Source of the DNA: Cytobacillus sp. IB215665
GTDB lineage: Bacteria > Bacillota > Bacilli > Bacillales > SM2101
Reading direction: 5' to 3'
Assembly: GCF_033963835.1 (NCBI RefSeq)
Contig: NZ_JAXBME010000003.1
Location: 62,001 to 126,000 of the forward strand
Length of the DNA: 64,000 nt
In this document: one piece after another, positions 56,228-63,601 of the stretch
Position numbering within the stretch: the stretch's first letter is position 1
Layout: every line of letters begins with the position of its first letter
Translations under genes and position numbers: made by a program
The notes under the pieces: generated by a model
Told to the model about the DNA's origin: nothing
Database searches by the model: none
The model's input: only the letters and a program-made list of their open reading frames with translations

Positions 56228-58234
56228 CTATAAAAACATTTTTCCGACTTGATAAATAAGTAAAGAAATTACATAAGCAATTACTAGGGCATATCCAACT
56301 GAAAAAAGTGTCCATTTCGTCGAATTCGATTCTTTTTTTATCGTAGCTACTGTTGCAAGACAAGGTACGTATAAAAGGACAAATGACATAAAGCTAATAG
56401 CGGAGATTGGTGTATAATATTGTGATAACATTCCTTGTAAAGATTCTGTGTTAGGCGCATAGTAAATAATATTCATCGTCGATACGACAACTTCTTTTGC
56501 AAAAAAACCTGTCATCAACGAAGCGGCAGCTTGCCATGTGCCAAATCCTAAAGGGGCAAATAAAGGAGCTATATAACCACCTATTAAAGCTAAAAAGCTA
56601 TTATCCATTTGTTCAGCGACACCACTTGGTCCAAAGTATGTTAACAACCAAATAAAAACAGAACCTGCAAAAATGATTGTTCCTGCTTTTTTCAAAAATC
56701 CCTTTCCCTTCTCCCACGTACTACGTGACAATGTTAACAATTGAGGGATGCGATAAGGAGGTAGTTCCATGACGAACAGTGATTTTTCTCCTTTGAAAAA
56801 TATACTAGAGAACAATTTTGCTAGCACCATCGCAACAACAATTCCTAATACATACAATAAAAATACGATGACAGCTTGATGTTTAATAAAGAATGCTCCT
56901 GCAAACAACGCATATACAGGTAATCTTGCGGAGCAAGACATTAAAGGCGTTAATAATATTGTTAACAAACGCTCTTTCGGTTGCTCAATTGTTCTAGCTG
57001 CCATAACACCTGGAACATTACATCCGAAACCTATAATCATAGGAATAAATGCCTTTCCATTTAAGCCAATTGCCTCCATTAATCTATCCATCACGACAGC
57101 TACTCTCGCCAAATATCCTGAATCTTCAAGGAATGAGATTAATAGAAACAAGATAAAAATTTGTGGTACAAATACTAATACTCCACCAACCCCTGCCACA
57201 ATGCCATCAAGTACTAGCGATTGAATAAACTCCGAAGCACCTATAACCTCAAGTCCATTTGCTAACAATGTTGATATTGGTCCTGATATAAAGCCATCCA
57301 ACAAATCCGCTAAAGGTGAACCGAGCCAATCAAAAGTTACCATAAAAATGATATACATAAATAGTAAAAATAGTGGTAACCCGAAGTATTTATTCGTGAC
57401 TATATTATCAATTAATTCCGTTGTTGTTCTTTCCTTTGTCTCTGACACTTCCATTACATTTACTATTAAATCACTAATAAACTGATCACGTATATGATAG
57501 ATATAATGACGTATTGTTCCACCTTCAGCATCTTTTGATATCATCTGTTCCGTTTGGTGCTTTATTTTCTCAAGTATATTTGGTTTTAAAAGTTGGTTAA
57601 CATATGACTCTACTTGTTTATTCCCTTCCAAATATTGTATAGCTAACCACCGTTTTGATATAGATAATTTGTCTGGTAGTTTATCTTCAATTTGCTGAAT
57701 AGCTTCTTCTAAAATAACACCATAATTTAATGCAAATACCCTTTCACTAGATTCATTTAGCAACGCAAGATTAGCTGTAAGTTCTCCACAGCCCATTCCA
57801 GTTCGAGCAATAATAGGGGCTACTATGACATCAAGCAAGTCAGCTAATTTTTCAGCATTGATCTTCAAGCCTCTTTTTTTTGCAACATCAACCATATTTA
57901 AACCGATAATGATAGGTTTCTCGAACTCTAGCAACTGCACTGTTAAGTGTAAATTCCGCTTTAGTTGAGAAGCATCAACAATATTAACAATTTTTTCAAA
58001 TGATGCTGTAAGCATAAAATTTGTGACAACTTCTTCATCCTTTGAAAGTGGATTTAATGAATACACTCCTGGGAGATCAATGAGCTGGCCTTGATTATCT
58101 CTTAAAATACCAATTTTCTTCTCAACGGTCACCCCACTCCAGTTACCAACGTATTCATATGATCCTGTCAAATTATTAAACAGCGATGTTTTTCCTGTAT
58201 TAGGATTCCCGAATAGTGCAATTTGTGAGGACAA
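56228..58234 (-). CDS. feoB: Ferrous iron transporter FeoB
   Basis: 668 aa. N-terminal G domain with P-loop GNPNTGKT at about 9-16 and further G motifs (DLPG and NMVD), a helical spacer domain, then two Gate domains with about eight to ten membrane helices and conserved GCNVPG and CSARLPVY. It imports Fe(II) under anoxic or acidic conditions. Candidate starts are ATG 58240, which touches GGAGTGG, and TTG 58234, six bases after it; I prefer the TTG. It overlaps feoA by about 35 nt. Confidence 0.94.
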   Translation of the reverse strand: MSSQIALFGNPNTGKTSLFNNLTGSYEYVGNWSGVTVEKKIGILRDNQGQLIDLPGVYSLNPLSKDEEVVTNFMLTASFEKIVNIVDASQLKRNLHLTVQLLEFEKPIIIGLNMVDVAKKRGLKINAEKLADLLDVIVAPIIARTGMGCGELTANLALLNESSERVFALNYGVILEEAIQQIEDKLPDKLSISKRWLAIQYLEGNKQVESYVNQLLKPNILEKIKHQTEQMISKDAEGGTIRHYIYHIRDQFISDLIVNVMEVSETKERTTTELIDNIVTNKYFGLPLFLLFMYIIFMVTFDWLGSPLADLLDGFISGPISTLLANGLEVIGASEFIQSLVLDGIVAGVGGVLVFVPQIFILFLLISFLEDSGYLARVAVVMDRLMEAIGLNGKAFIPMIIGFGCNVPGVMAARTIEQPKERLLTILLTPLMSCSARLPVYALFAGAFFIKHQAVIVFLLYVLGIVVAMVLAKLFSSIFFKGEKSLFVMELPPYRIPQLLTLSRSTWEKGKGFLKKAGTIIFAGSVFIWLLTYFGPSGVAEQMDNSFLALIGGYIAPLFAPLGFGTWQAAASLMTGFFAKEVVVSTMNIIYYAPNTESLQGMLSQYYTPISAISFMSFVLLYVPCLATVATIKKESNSTKWTLFSVGYALVIAYVISLLIYQVGKMFL

Positions 58235-58457
58235 TATCATCCACTCCAATCTTCGCTGCCTCATTACGTCTAATGCTTATACATTGTCCGCAGCACTCAA
58301 TCAATACTGGACCTCCAAATGGCATGACACACCTTAAGCAAATATTTTCACCTTCTACGACGCCCATGTCTAATAACCGTTGCTTCACAAGATCACTTGC
58401 TAATGACAAATCAATAATTTTTGCTGTAGAACCTTTTTTCAAGCTAGCCATGTTCAT
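58200..58457 (-). CDS. feoA: Ferrous iron transport accessory protein FeoA
   Basis: 85 aa SH3-like domain protein. LKKGSTAKIIDL, RLLDMGVVEGENICL and ISIRRNEAAKIGVDDI follow the FeoA pattern. It contains an unusual number of cysteines (CLRC and CCGQC), more than I expect for the family. AGGAGGG precedes ATG by eight bases. First gene of feoAB, with Fur-like and FNR-like sites upstream. Confidence 0.92.
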   Translation of the reverse strand: MNMASLKKGSTAKIIDLSLASDLVKQRLLDMGVVEGENICLRCVMPFGGPVLIECCGQCISIRRNEAAKIGVDDIVLTNCTIRES

Positions 58458-58522
58458 ATGATATCCCTCCTGAAATAGCGGAAAAGTTCTTCATAGCTAA
58501 AGATACAAATTAACATCTTTTA

Positions 58523-58542
58523 TGATAATGATAATTCTTCTC
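58523..58542 (-). promoter_or_regulatory. Fur-box-like site in front of feoA
   Basis: TGATAATGATAATTCTTCTC contains two perfect GATAAT hexamers followed by a degenerate inverted third, compared with the classical Fur sequence. It covers about +5 to +24 of the feoA start predicted from the FNR-type promoter, a repressing position. Confidence 0.72.
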
Positions 58543-58553
58543 ATTGTAATTTC

Positions 58554-58596
58554 ATCATATAATAGCTTTTTTCATTTTTGTATGACATTTGTCACA
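58554..58596 (-). promoter_or_regulatory. FNR-like promoter of feoAB
   Basis: On the minus strand TGTGA-CAAATG-TCATA (58596-58581) differs from the FNR consensus at one base. After 21 bases comes TATGAT (58559-58554), which places the site at -41.5 as for the ywiC homologue. Overlap with a Fur site just downstream suggests induction by anaerobiosis and iron limitation. Confidence 0.6.
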
Positions 58597-58634
58597 ATCC
58601 TGTTTCGATATTATGAAAGATGTGTGACGCTAAT

Positions 58635-58655
58635 TGTCAATTTACCTAATTGACA
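58635..58655. promoter_or_regulatory. Inverted repeat upstream of the RIC gene
   Basis: TGTCAATT-TACCT-AATTGACA is an 8-bp perfect inverted repeat with a 5-base centre, about 130 bp upstream of the RIC start codon. It fits no consensus I know for NsrR or FNR. An operator for a nitrosative- or redox-stress regulator is possible. Confidence 0.4.
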
Positions 58656-58782
58656 CCGCATTTCCTGTCCATAAAGTTACGTTCACAATGAAAGACCTGT
58701 GATCTCAATCACCACGCTACGCATTTGAATTGGCTATGCTATAACGGAAGTATTCACTTTTAATAATGAGGAGGAAATAGAA

Positions 58783-59481
58783 ATGCCAAATAAATTCGAT
58801 GAAAACATGATTGTAGGGGAAGTTGTAGCAGAATTTCCTAAAGCTAGTGATATATTTAAATCTTATAGGATTGATTTTTGTTGTAATGGGAATCGACCGA
58901 TAAAAGAATCAGCTCTTGAAAGAAATGTTTCTACAAAAAAAATAATTGCAGAGCTAAACAAATTGTATGAAGAGAAAGAAAACGATTCAAGTTCTCAACA
59001 CAACTGGAATTCGGCATCTATTACCGAACTTATCAATCGCATAATAGATAAACATCATCGTTATTTAGAAGAGGAGCTTCCACAATTAAGCCCGTATGTA
59101 ACTAAGGTGATGAGGGTACATGGACAAACCCATCCAGAACTTATACAAGTTCATAAGCTATTCAACACGTTAAAAGCAGATTTAGAAGAGCACCTTATCA
59201 GTGAAGAAACTGAGTTATTTCCATCATTCTTATCGTTCGAGCGCGACCCTTCTAATAGTAATCGAGACAAAATCGTCAATATTCTCGAAGCTACGAAAAA
59301 TGAACATGATAATGCAGGTGATATCTTAAAAGAACTACGTACCGTAACGAATAATTTCACTCCACCATTAGGTGCATGTAGAACGTATCAATTAGTATTT
59401 AATCGATTAGAAGAGCTAGAATCTGATTTATTTGAGCATATCCATCTAGAAAATAATATTTTATTCAATAAGATTTCATAA
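58783..59481 (+). CDS. scdA: Iron-sulfur cluster repair di-iron protein RIC (ScdA/YtfE family)
   Basis: 232 aa. The N-terminal DUF542 domain has the double cysteine in DFCCNG at about 32-37. A hemerythrin-like di-iron domain follows, with ligands in DKHHRYLEEE, DLEEHLISEETELF, NEHDNAGD and EHIHLENNILF. The family repairs Fe-S clusters after nitric oxide or peroxide damage and may release or remove NO. GAGGAGG precedes ATG. It is a single gene ending at a strong terminator, next to feoAB and moaA, which fits nitrate or nitrite respiration. Confidence 0.94.
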   Translation: MPNKFDENMIVGEVVAEFPKASDIFKSYRIDFCCNGNRPIKESALERNVSTKKIIAELNKLYEEKENDSSSQHNWNSASITELINRIIDKHHRYLEEELPQLSPYVTKVMRVHGQTHPELIQVHKLFNTLKADLEEHLISEETELFPSFLSFERDPSNSNRDKIVNILEATKNEHDNAGDILKELRTVTNNFTPPLGACRTYQLVFNRLEELESDLFEHIHLENNILFNKIS

Positions 59482-59485
59482 GTTA

Positions 59486-59518
59486 AAACCCTCTGACAAA
59501 TTGTGTCAGAGGGTTTGT
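59486..59518 (+). terminator. Intrinsic terminator after the RIC gene
   Basis: AAACCCTCTGACA, loop AATTG, TGTCAGAGGGTTT followed by GTTATT; a perfect 13-bp stem. Confidence 0.92.
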
Positions 59519-59655
59519 TATTGAGTTTGCTGATTTCTATGATATCCTACCTACAGAGCTTATCTGCTTGTTTTCATAAAACAAACCTTCAGAACGTTAA
59601 AAAGTGACTTTTCATCCGACTCTTCTTTGCTTATCGGGGATGTTCAAGATACTTC

Positions 59656-60678
59656 TCACCCGCCAATGTAGGACATTTCGATTTTTTCTCTCATTTTTGC
59701 TGAGTGTTCAGTGCGTTCATCTGAATAACGATCATGTCGCGCACCCCACACCTTTTTAATTTCCTCTATAATTGTTTCACTTGATGCATTAGCACGTAAT
59801 ATTTTCTTAAAATCGTGGCCTTTCGATGCAAATAAACAATTGTACATTTTCCCATCTGCTGATATACGAGCCCTTGTACAGCTGGAACAAAATGACTCTG
59901 AAACAGATGTAATGAATCCTACTTCTGTATTTGAGCCTTTATGGCGATAGCATGTTGCTACTTCGCCAAAATATCGTTGCTCTACTGGTTCTAATTCAAA
60001 GTGTTCTTCTAACTGGTGAAATATTTGTTTTTTCGTTACCACTTGATCATAATTCCAGCCATTTGTGCTACCGACATCCATAAACTCAATATAGCGAATA
60101 GGAATCTCTTCCTTTTTAAAATATTTCGCCATCGGTATAATTTGAGAATCATTTAAGCCCTTCTTAACAACCATATTTACTTTTACGATTAGACCCTCTT
60201 TTTTAGCAGCCGCTATACCTTTTAAAACTGGTGATACGCCTACAGATCTGCCGTTCATTTTTTTAAATATTTCATCTTCAATAGCATCCAAGCTTATATT
60301 TACACGCTGTAAACCAGCTTGCTTTAACTCTTTCGCATATTTTGGTAAATATATTCCGTTTGTAGTAAGAGCAATATCCTCAATTCCAGCGATTAATGAC
60401 AGTTGCTTAATTAAAATATGAAGATCCTTTCTAAGTAACGGTTCTCCCCCAGTTAACCTTACCTTCTTCACACCAACCTCAGCAAAGCATTTGACGAGTC
60501 TAGAAATTTCTTCAAACGTCAATAGTTCTTTCCTTTGTAAAAATGGAAAATCAGGGCCGAATATGTCTGCTGGCATACAATATGAACAACGAAAATTACA
60601 TCTGTCAGTAACTGATATTCTTATATCCCGCAAAGGGCGATGATGTTGGTCTTGAATTGATATTGCCTGATTGACCAT
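59656..60678 (-). CDS. moaA: GTP 3',8-cyclase MoaA
   Basis: 340 aa radical SAM enzyme, first step of molybdenum cofactor synthesis. The N-terminal cluster motif C27-x3-C31-x2-C34 (CNFRCSYC) is followed by TGGEPLLR, and the second cluster by C264, C267 and C281. The essential C-terminal Gly-Gly is present (SYIGG). The ATG at 60678 with GGGGGAG upstream is chosen over one six codons earlier that overlaps that site. It is divergent from a Crp/Fnr regulator, with a perfect FNR box between them. Confidence 0.96.
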   Translation of the reverse strand: MVNQAISIQDQHHRPLRDIRISVTDRCNFRCSYCMPADIFGPDFPFLQRKELLTFEEISRLVKCFAEVGVKKVRLTGGEPLLRKDLHILIKQLSLIAGIEDIALTTNGIYLPKYAKELKQAGLQRVNISLDAIEDEIFKKMNGRSVGVSPVLKGIAAAKKEGLIVKVNMVVKKGLNDSQIIPMAKYFKKEEIPIRYIEFMDVGSTNGWNYDQVVTKKQIFHQLEEHFELEPVEQRYFGEVATCYRHKGSNTEVGFITSVSESFCSSCTRARISADGKMYNCLFASKGHDFKKILRANASSETIIEEIKKVWGARHDRYSDERTEHSAKMREKIEMSYIGG

Positions 60679-60741
60679 AAGCAATCTCTCCCCCATAAAT
60701 TATTTAAGTCAGTAATAGCATATTTAACCTATTATATACAT

Positions 60742-60811
60742 ATTAAAGCAAAATATATTTATAAACAATGTGATGCTTGTCACTTAAAGAAATTAACTTG
60801 TCGTATACACT
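60742..60811. promoter_or_regulatory. FNR box shared by moaA and a Crp/Fnr regulator gene
   Basis: TGTGA-TGCTTG-TCACT at 60769-60784 is a perfect FNR consensus. Measured 21 bases to either side, the minus strand has TTTAAT (60747-60742) and the plus strand TACACT (60806-60811), so the box would be at -41.5 for both genes. The moaA-side -10 is the better one. Confidence 0.75.
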
Positions 60812-60883
60812 TTAACTGGGAAACATTTTTTGGAGCGATTTCTCCTATTATTTCTTTATTATCTCAGTTAAGGAGGTTTTAAC

Positions 60884-61570
60884 ATGTATGTCCAGATGTT
60901 ACGAAAAATAAATATATTTCAAGATTTACCAGAGCAATCATTAGCCTTTATTTCGGAAAATCTTAAATCTCAATATTTTAATAAGGGGGAAATTATCTTT
61001 TCTGAAGTTGAGGAAGCTACAGCAGTTTTTTTTGTGAAATCTGGAATTGTTCGCCTCACAAAAGGAGACCAGACTGGAAAAGAAATTGTTGTTTGCTTAA
61101 AAAAAGCAGGAGATATATTCGCTGAAGCAGCGTTATTTAGCGAAGAAGGAACACGGTATCCTGCAACTTCTCAAATGCTTCAAGAGGGGGAAGTTTTATA
61201 CTTAGACACGAATCATTTACAAGTTGAATTAATGCAGAACCCAGACATAGCTGTTGAAATGATTCGTTATATGAGTCGTCAGCTACGTAGCTTTACATCA
61301 ATCATAAGAGATATCGCATTACTGGATGTATATAGTAAAACAATTTCAACACTTGATCGATTAGCAAAGGATTTTGGTATAAAAAAAAGTAAAGGAGTTC
61401 AAATTGAACTTCCTTTAACAGTACAGGAATTTGCAAATATAATTGGATCTACCCGTGAAAGCGTAAGTCGAGTTTTTTCAAAATTAAAAAGTGAACGTAT
61501 GATTGATATTGAAGAAAAGAAAATCATCATTTGTGACTGGAATCAATTTTCGACGATGTATAAACACTAA
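60884..61570 (+). CDS. Crp/Fnr family transcriptional regulator
   Basis: 228 aa. A cyclic-nucleotide-binding-type beta barrel (about 10-120), a long dimer helix, and a winged helix with LTVQEFANIIGSTRESVSRVFSKL at about 178-201; the recognition helix STRESVSR resembles FNR/CRP proteins that bind TGTGA sites. There is no N- or C-terminal cysteine cluster, so it is not an Fe-S FNR; ligand unknown. GGAGG precedes ATG. Divergent from moaA and possibly controlled by FNR, it may regulate a denitrification or nitrate gene set. Confidence 0.9.
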   Translation: MYVQMLRKINIFQDLPEQSLAFISENLKSQYFNKGEIIFSEVEEATAVFFVKSGIVRLTKGDQTGKEIVVCLKKAGDIFAEAALFSEEGTRYPATSQMLQEGEVLYLDTNHLQVELMQNPDIAVEMIRYMSRQLRSFTSIIRDIALLDVYSKTISTLDRLAKDFGIKKSKGVQIELPLTVQEFANIIGSTRESVSRVFSKLKSERMIDIEEKKIIICDWNQFSTMYKH

Positions 61571-61610
61571 CCCTTGTAGCACAGTTGAGCAATTAATATA
61601 CTCATAATTA

Positions 61611-61641
61611 AAATCAAGTGGAGTGCTCCTCCACCTGATTT
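61611..61641. terminator. Terminator between Crp/Fnr regulator and anti-sigma gene
   Basis: AAATCAAGTGGAG and CTCCACCTGATTT form a 13-bp stem with one G-U pair, between two convergent genes. T-rich tails are better on the minus strand. Confidence 0.7.
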
Positions 61642-61664
61642 ACTCTTTAAATATGGCGTTAACC

Positions 61665-62585
61665 TTATTTTTGTTTTAAAATATTTTCCGTTAAATCAAG
61701 TAAAGGGTTTTCAGGTGATCTCTTATTAACTTGATGCATGCTATAAATCCAGTTTTCTCCTTTTCCGTCCTCAACAGCAAATAATATTCTATTTTCATCT
61801 GAATTATATATATAATCTACGCCATTTAGGTTTCTCTTCTCTGATTGCTCTAATTCTTTATCACTCATATGCCATTTAGTGCCATTTGTACTTGAAATTA
61901 TATTAATATAAACCTTTTCGTATAGTTCGTTTTTTAAGGTCATTGAAATTACAACTATGTTAGAACTTAGTTCTCCTTCTTTTGTAACAAACTCTAGACC
62001 CTTACTTTTACCCTCTTTATACATTTCTTCATATACATTTAAGAGGTTTTCTTCACTTTTAATAGTGTATTGTATTTGTCCTTTATCTAGTTCATAGGCT
62101 CCAGGAAATTCAGTTGGTAATAAGACTTTATTTTCAATAAAGTTTTTCATATTTGTATAATCAGAAAAATATGTATCATTTTTAACAGTTAGTACAGCAC
62201 CTGGACCATATCTTTCGTATTGATCAATAGGTAGAAAATAAAGAAACTCACCTGGTTCAAGCGTATTTTTTAACTCATCGATTTTATCATCATATTGTTT
62301 CAAACTTGGATGATCCCACTCTTCATTCGTAACCTCTAGCATCGTTTCACCTTTTGTATTTAACAACGACCAGCCATTTAATTTTGCAGCGACACCGACT
62401 GACGTTGTTAAAATAATGAGTAATACCGTTGTCATTAACACTAGCCTTCGGTTAACAATGAAGCTTGTTCTTTTACTATCTTTCTTGTAAAACACAGCTT
62501 CATGTATTTGTTGTTCATTCATTGTAGGGATTTGTTCATTTTTCAATGATCGTTCAAAGTCTTCAAAGGAATGAAATTTCTTCAT
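61665..62585 (-). CDS. Putative membrane anti-sigma factor
   Basis: 306 aa. A cytoplasmic N-terminus of about 45 residues rich in charged helices, a single membrane helix (about 47-67: RRLVLMTTVLLIILTTSVGV), and a large extracytoplasmic domain ending in a DUF4367-like region. It overlaps the ECF sigma gene by 23 nt and has AGGAGG before ATG. The pairing and topology make it the probable cognate anti-sigma factor. It lacks an obvious HxxxCxxC zinc motif, so it is not a ZAS type. Confidence 0.8.
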   Translation of the reverse strand: MKKFHSFEDFERSLKNEQIPTMNEQQIHEAVFYKKDSKRTSFIVNRRLVLMTTVLLIILTTSVGVAAKLNGWSLLNTKGETMLEVTNEEWDHPSLKQYDDKIDELKNTLEPGEFLYFLPIDQYERYGPGAVLTVKNDTYFSDYTNMKNFIENKVLLPTEFPGAYELDKGQIQYTIKSEENLLNVYEEMYKEGKSKGLEFVTKEGELSSNIVVISMTLKNELYEKVYINIISSTNGTKWHMSDKELEQSEKRNLNGVDYIYNSDENRILFAVEDGKGENWIYSMHQVNKRSPENPLLDLTENILKQK

Positions 62586-63129
62586 CTTTTATCCTCCTAT
62601 TCTCGTTTGCTAGTAAATATCTTTTTAGCTTTTTCCTAGCCCGCTCATAGCATTTGCGCACTGCGGGTTGATTACTACTCATAATTTGCCCAATTTCTGT
62701 GTATGAAAGCTCCTGAACTGTTTTTAAAATAATAATTGTACGTTCTTTTGCTGATAATTCTCGTAAAGCATCTGAAATCTCTTCACTAAACTCTGTTTCA
62801 TGCATTGTTGCATTATTATGAGCTAGCGGTTCATTATGAGGTTGAAATGGTATAAATTTGATTAACCTTTGTCTTTTTATGACATTCAAACAATGATGAT
62901 ATGCAATTTTATATAACCAAGCAGATAGATTGGTTTCATTGGTTATTTTATGCAAGTTATTATAAGCCTTCACGAACACTTCTTGAGTAGCATCTTCAGC
63001 ATCTAGGACATTTCTAAGCATATGAAAACAATATGTATGAATCCTTTGATGATTTTTACTAATCAATTCGCTAAAATCATCGTTATAATCGTCCAATATC
63101 TTGTCTTTGTTTTCGGCTACGTTCTCCAA
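62563..63129 (-). CDS. ECF RNA polymerase sigma factor
   Basis: 188 aa. Region 2 is read as YCFHMLRNVLDAEDATQEVF at about 33-52, with region 2.4 in LSAWLYKIAYHHCLNVIKR. Region 4 (LSAKERTIIILKTVQELSY then EIGQIMSSNQPAVRKCYERA) carries the promoter-recognition helix. The start is TTG at 63129 with GAGGAGGGAAGG upstream. Coupled to the membrane anti-sigma gene. The target regulon and signal are unknown; no self-promoter could be assigned. Confidence 0.92.
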   Translation of the reverse strand: MENVAENKDKILDDYNDDFSELISKNHQRIHTYCFHMLRNVLDAEDATQEVFVKAYNNLHKITNETNLSAWLYKIAYHHCLNVIKRQRLIKFIPFQPHNEPLAHNNATMHETEFSEEISDALRELSAKERTIIILKTVQELSYTEIGQIMSSNQPAVRKCYERARKKLKRYLLANENRRIKDEEISFL

Positions 63130-63157
63130 CTACCTTCCCTCCTCTTTTTTTGATAAA

Positions 63158-63328
63158 GGCAATCTTCGTATTGACTGTTGTTTTGCTACATATAACTAAA
63201 AGTTATGTTCAAAGCTGTTTTGTACATGGCGTTTGTAGCATCTTTTCATTAGCACTTACGGCAATGCTACAATACTTATTGGTATTTCTAATTTCGTGAC
63301 AATGACAACTAAGTTTACGAAAAGAGCC
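63158..63328 (+). repeat. MITE-like repeat with target duplication upstream of the ECF sigma gene
   Basis: A 171-bp copy begins GGCAATCTTCGTATTGACTG and ends AAGTTTACGAAAAGAGCC. It is flanked by TGATAAA (63151-63157) and TGATAAA (63329-63335), an exact 7-bp direct repeat. It lies just upstream of the sigma ribosome binding site, so it is in the 5' leader or promoter region of the ECF operon. Confidence 0.8.
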
Positions 63329-63467
63329 TGATAAATAAGCGTTTCATAATTAAAACAATTTTACTCATCAATTTGTGACATTTTATGAAAAATTTTAATT
63401 AATTTTAAGTTAGAATGAATGAGGTAGTATAAATTAAGTTCAATCAAACTTTATAATACTATTATCT

Positions 63468-63481
63468 ATGTTGTACAACAT
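63468..63481. promoter_or_regulatory. Perfect 14-bp palindrome in the fnr promoter region
   Basis: ATGTTGTACAACAT is self-complementary and starts 11 nt after a TATAAT (63452-63457), where a repressor would block transcription. I cannot assign a regulator. Confidence 0.4.
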
Positions 63482-63601
63482 CAAAAAAAATCATAATCCT
63501 TTCGATAACCCAGTAGAATGATAATATTTACGTTGCAGTTTTGAATGTTTTCATATTTAATAGAAGTAACAACTAATTCTTCCATAAGGTAGGTGGTAAC
63601 A

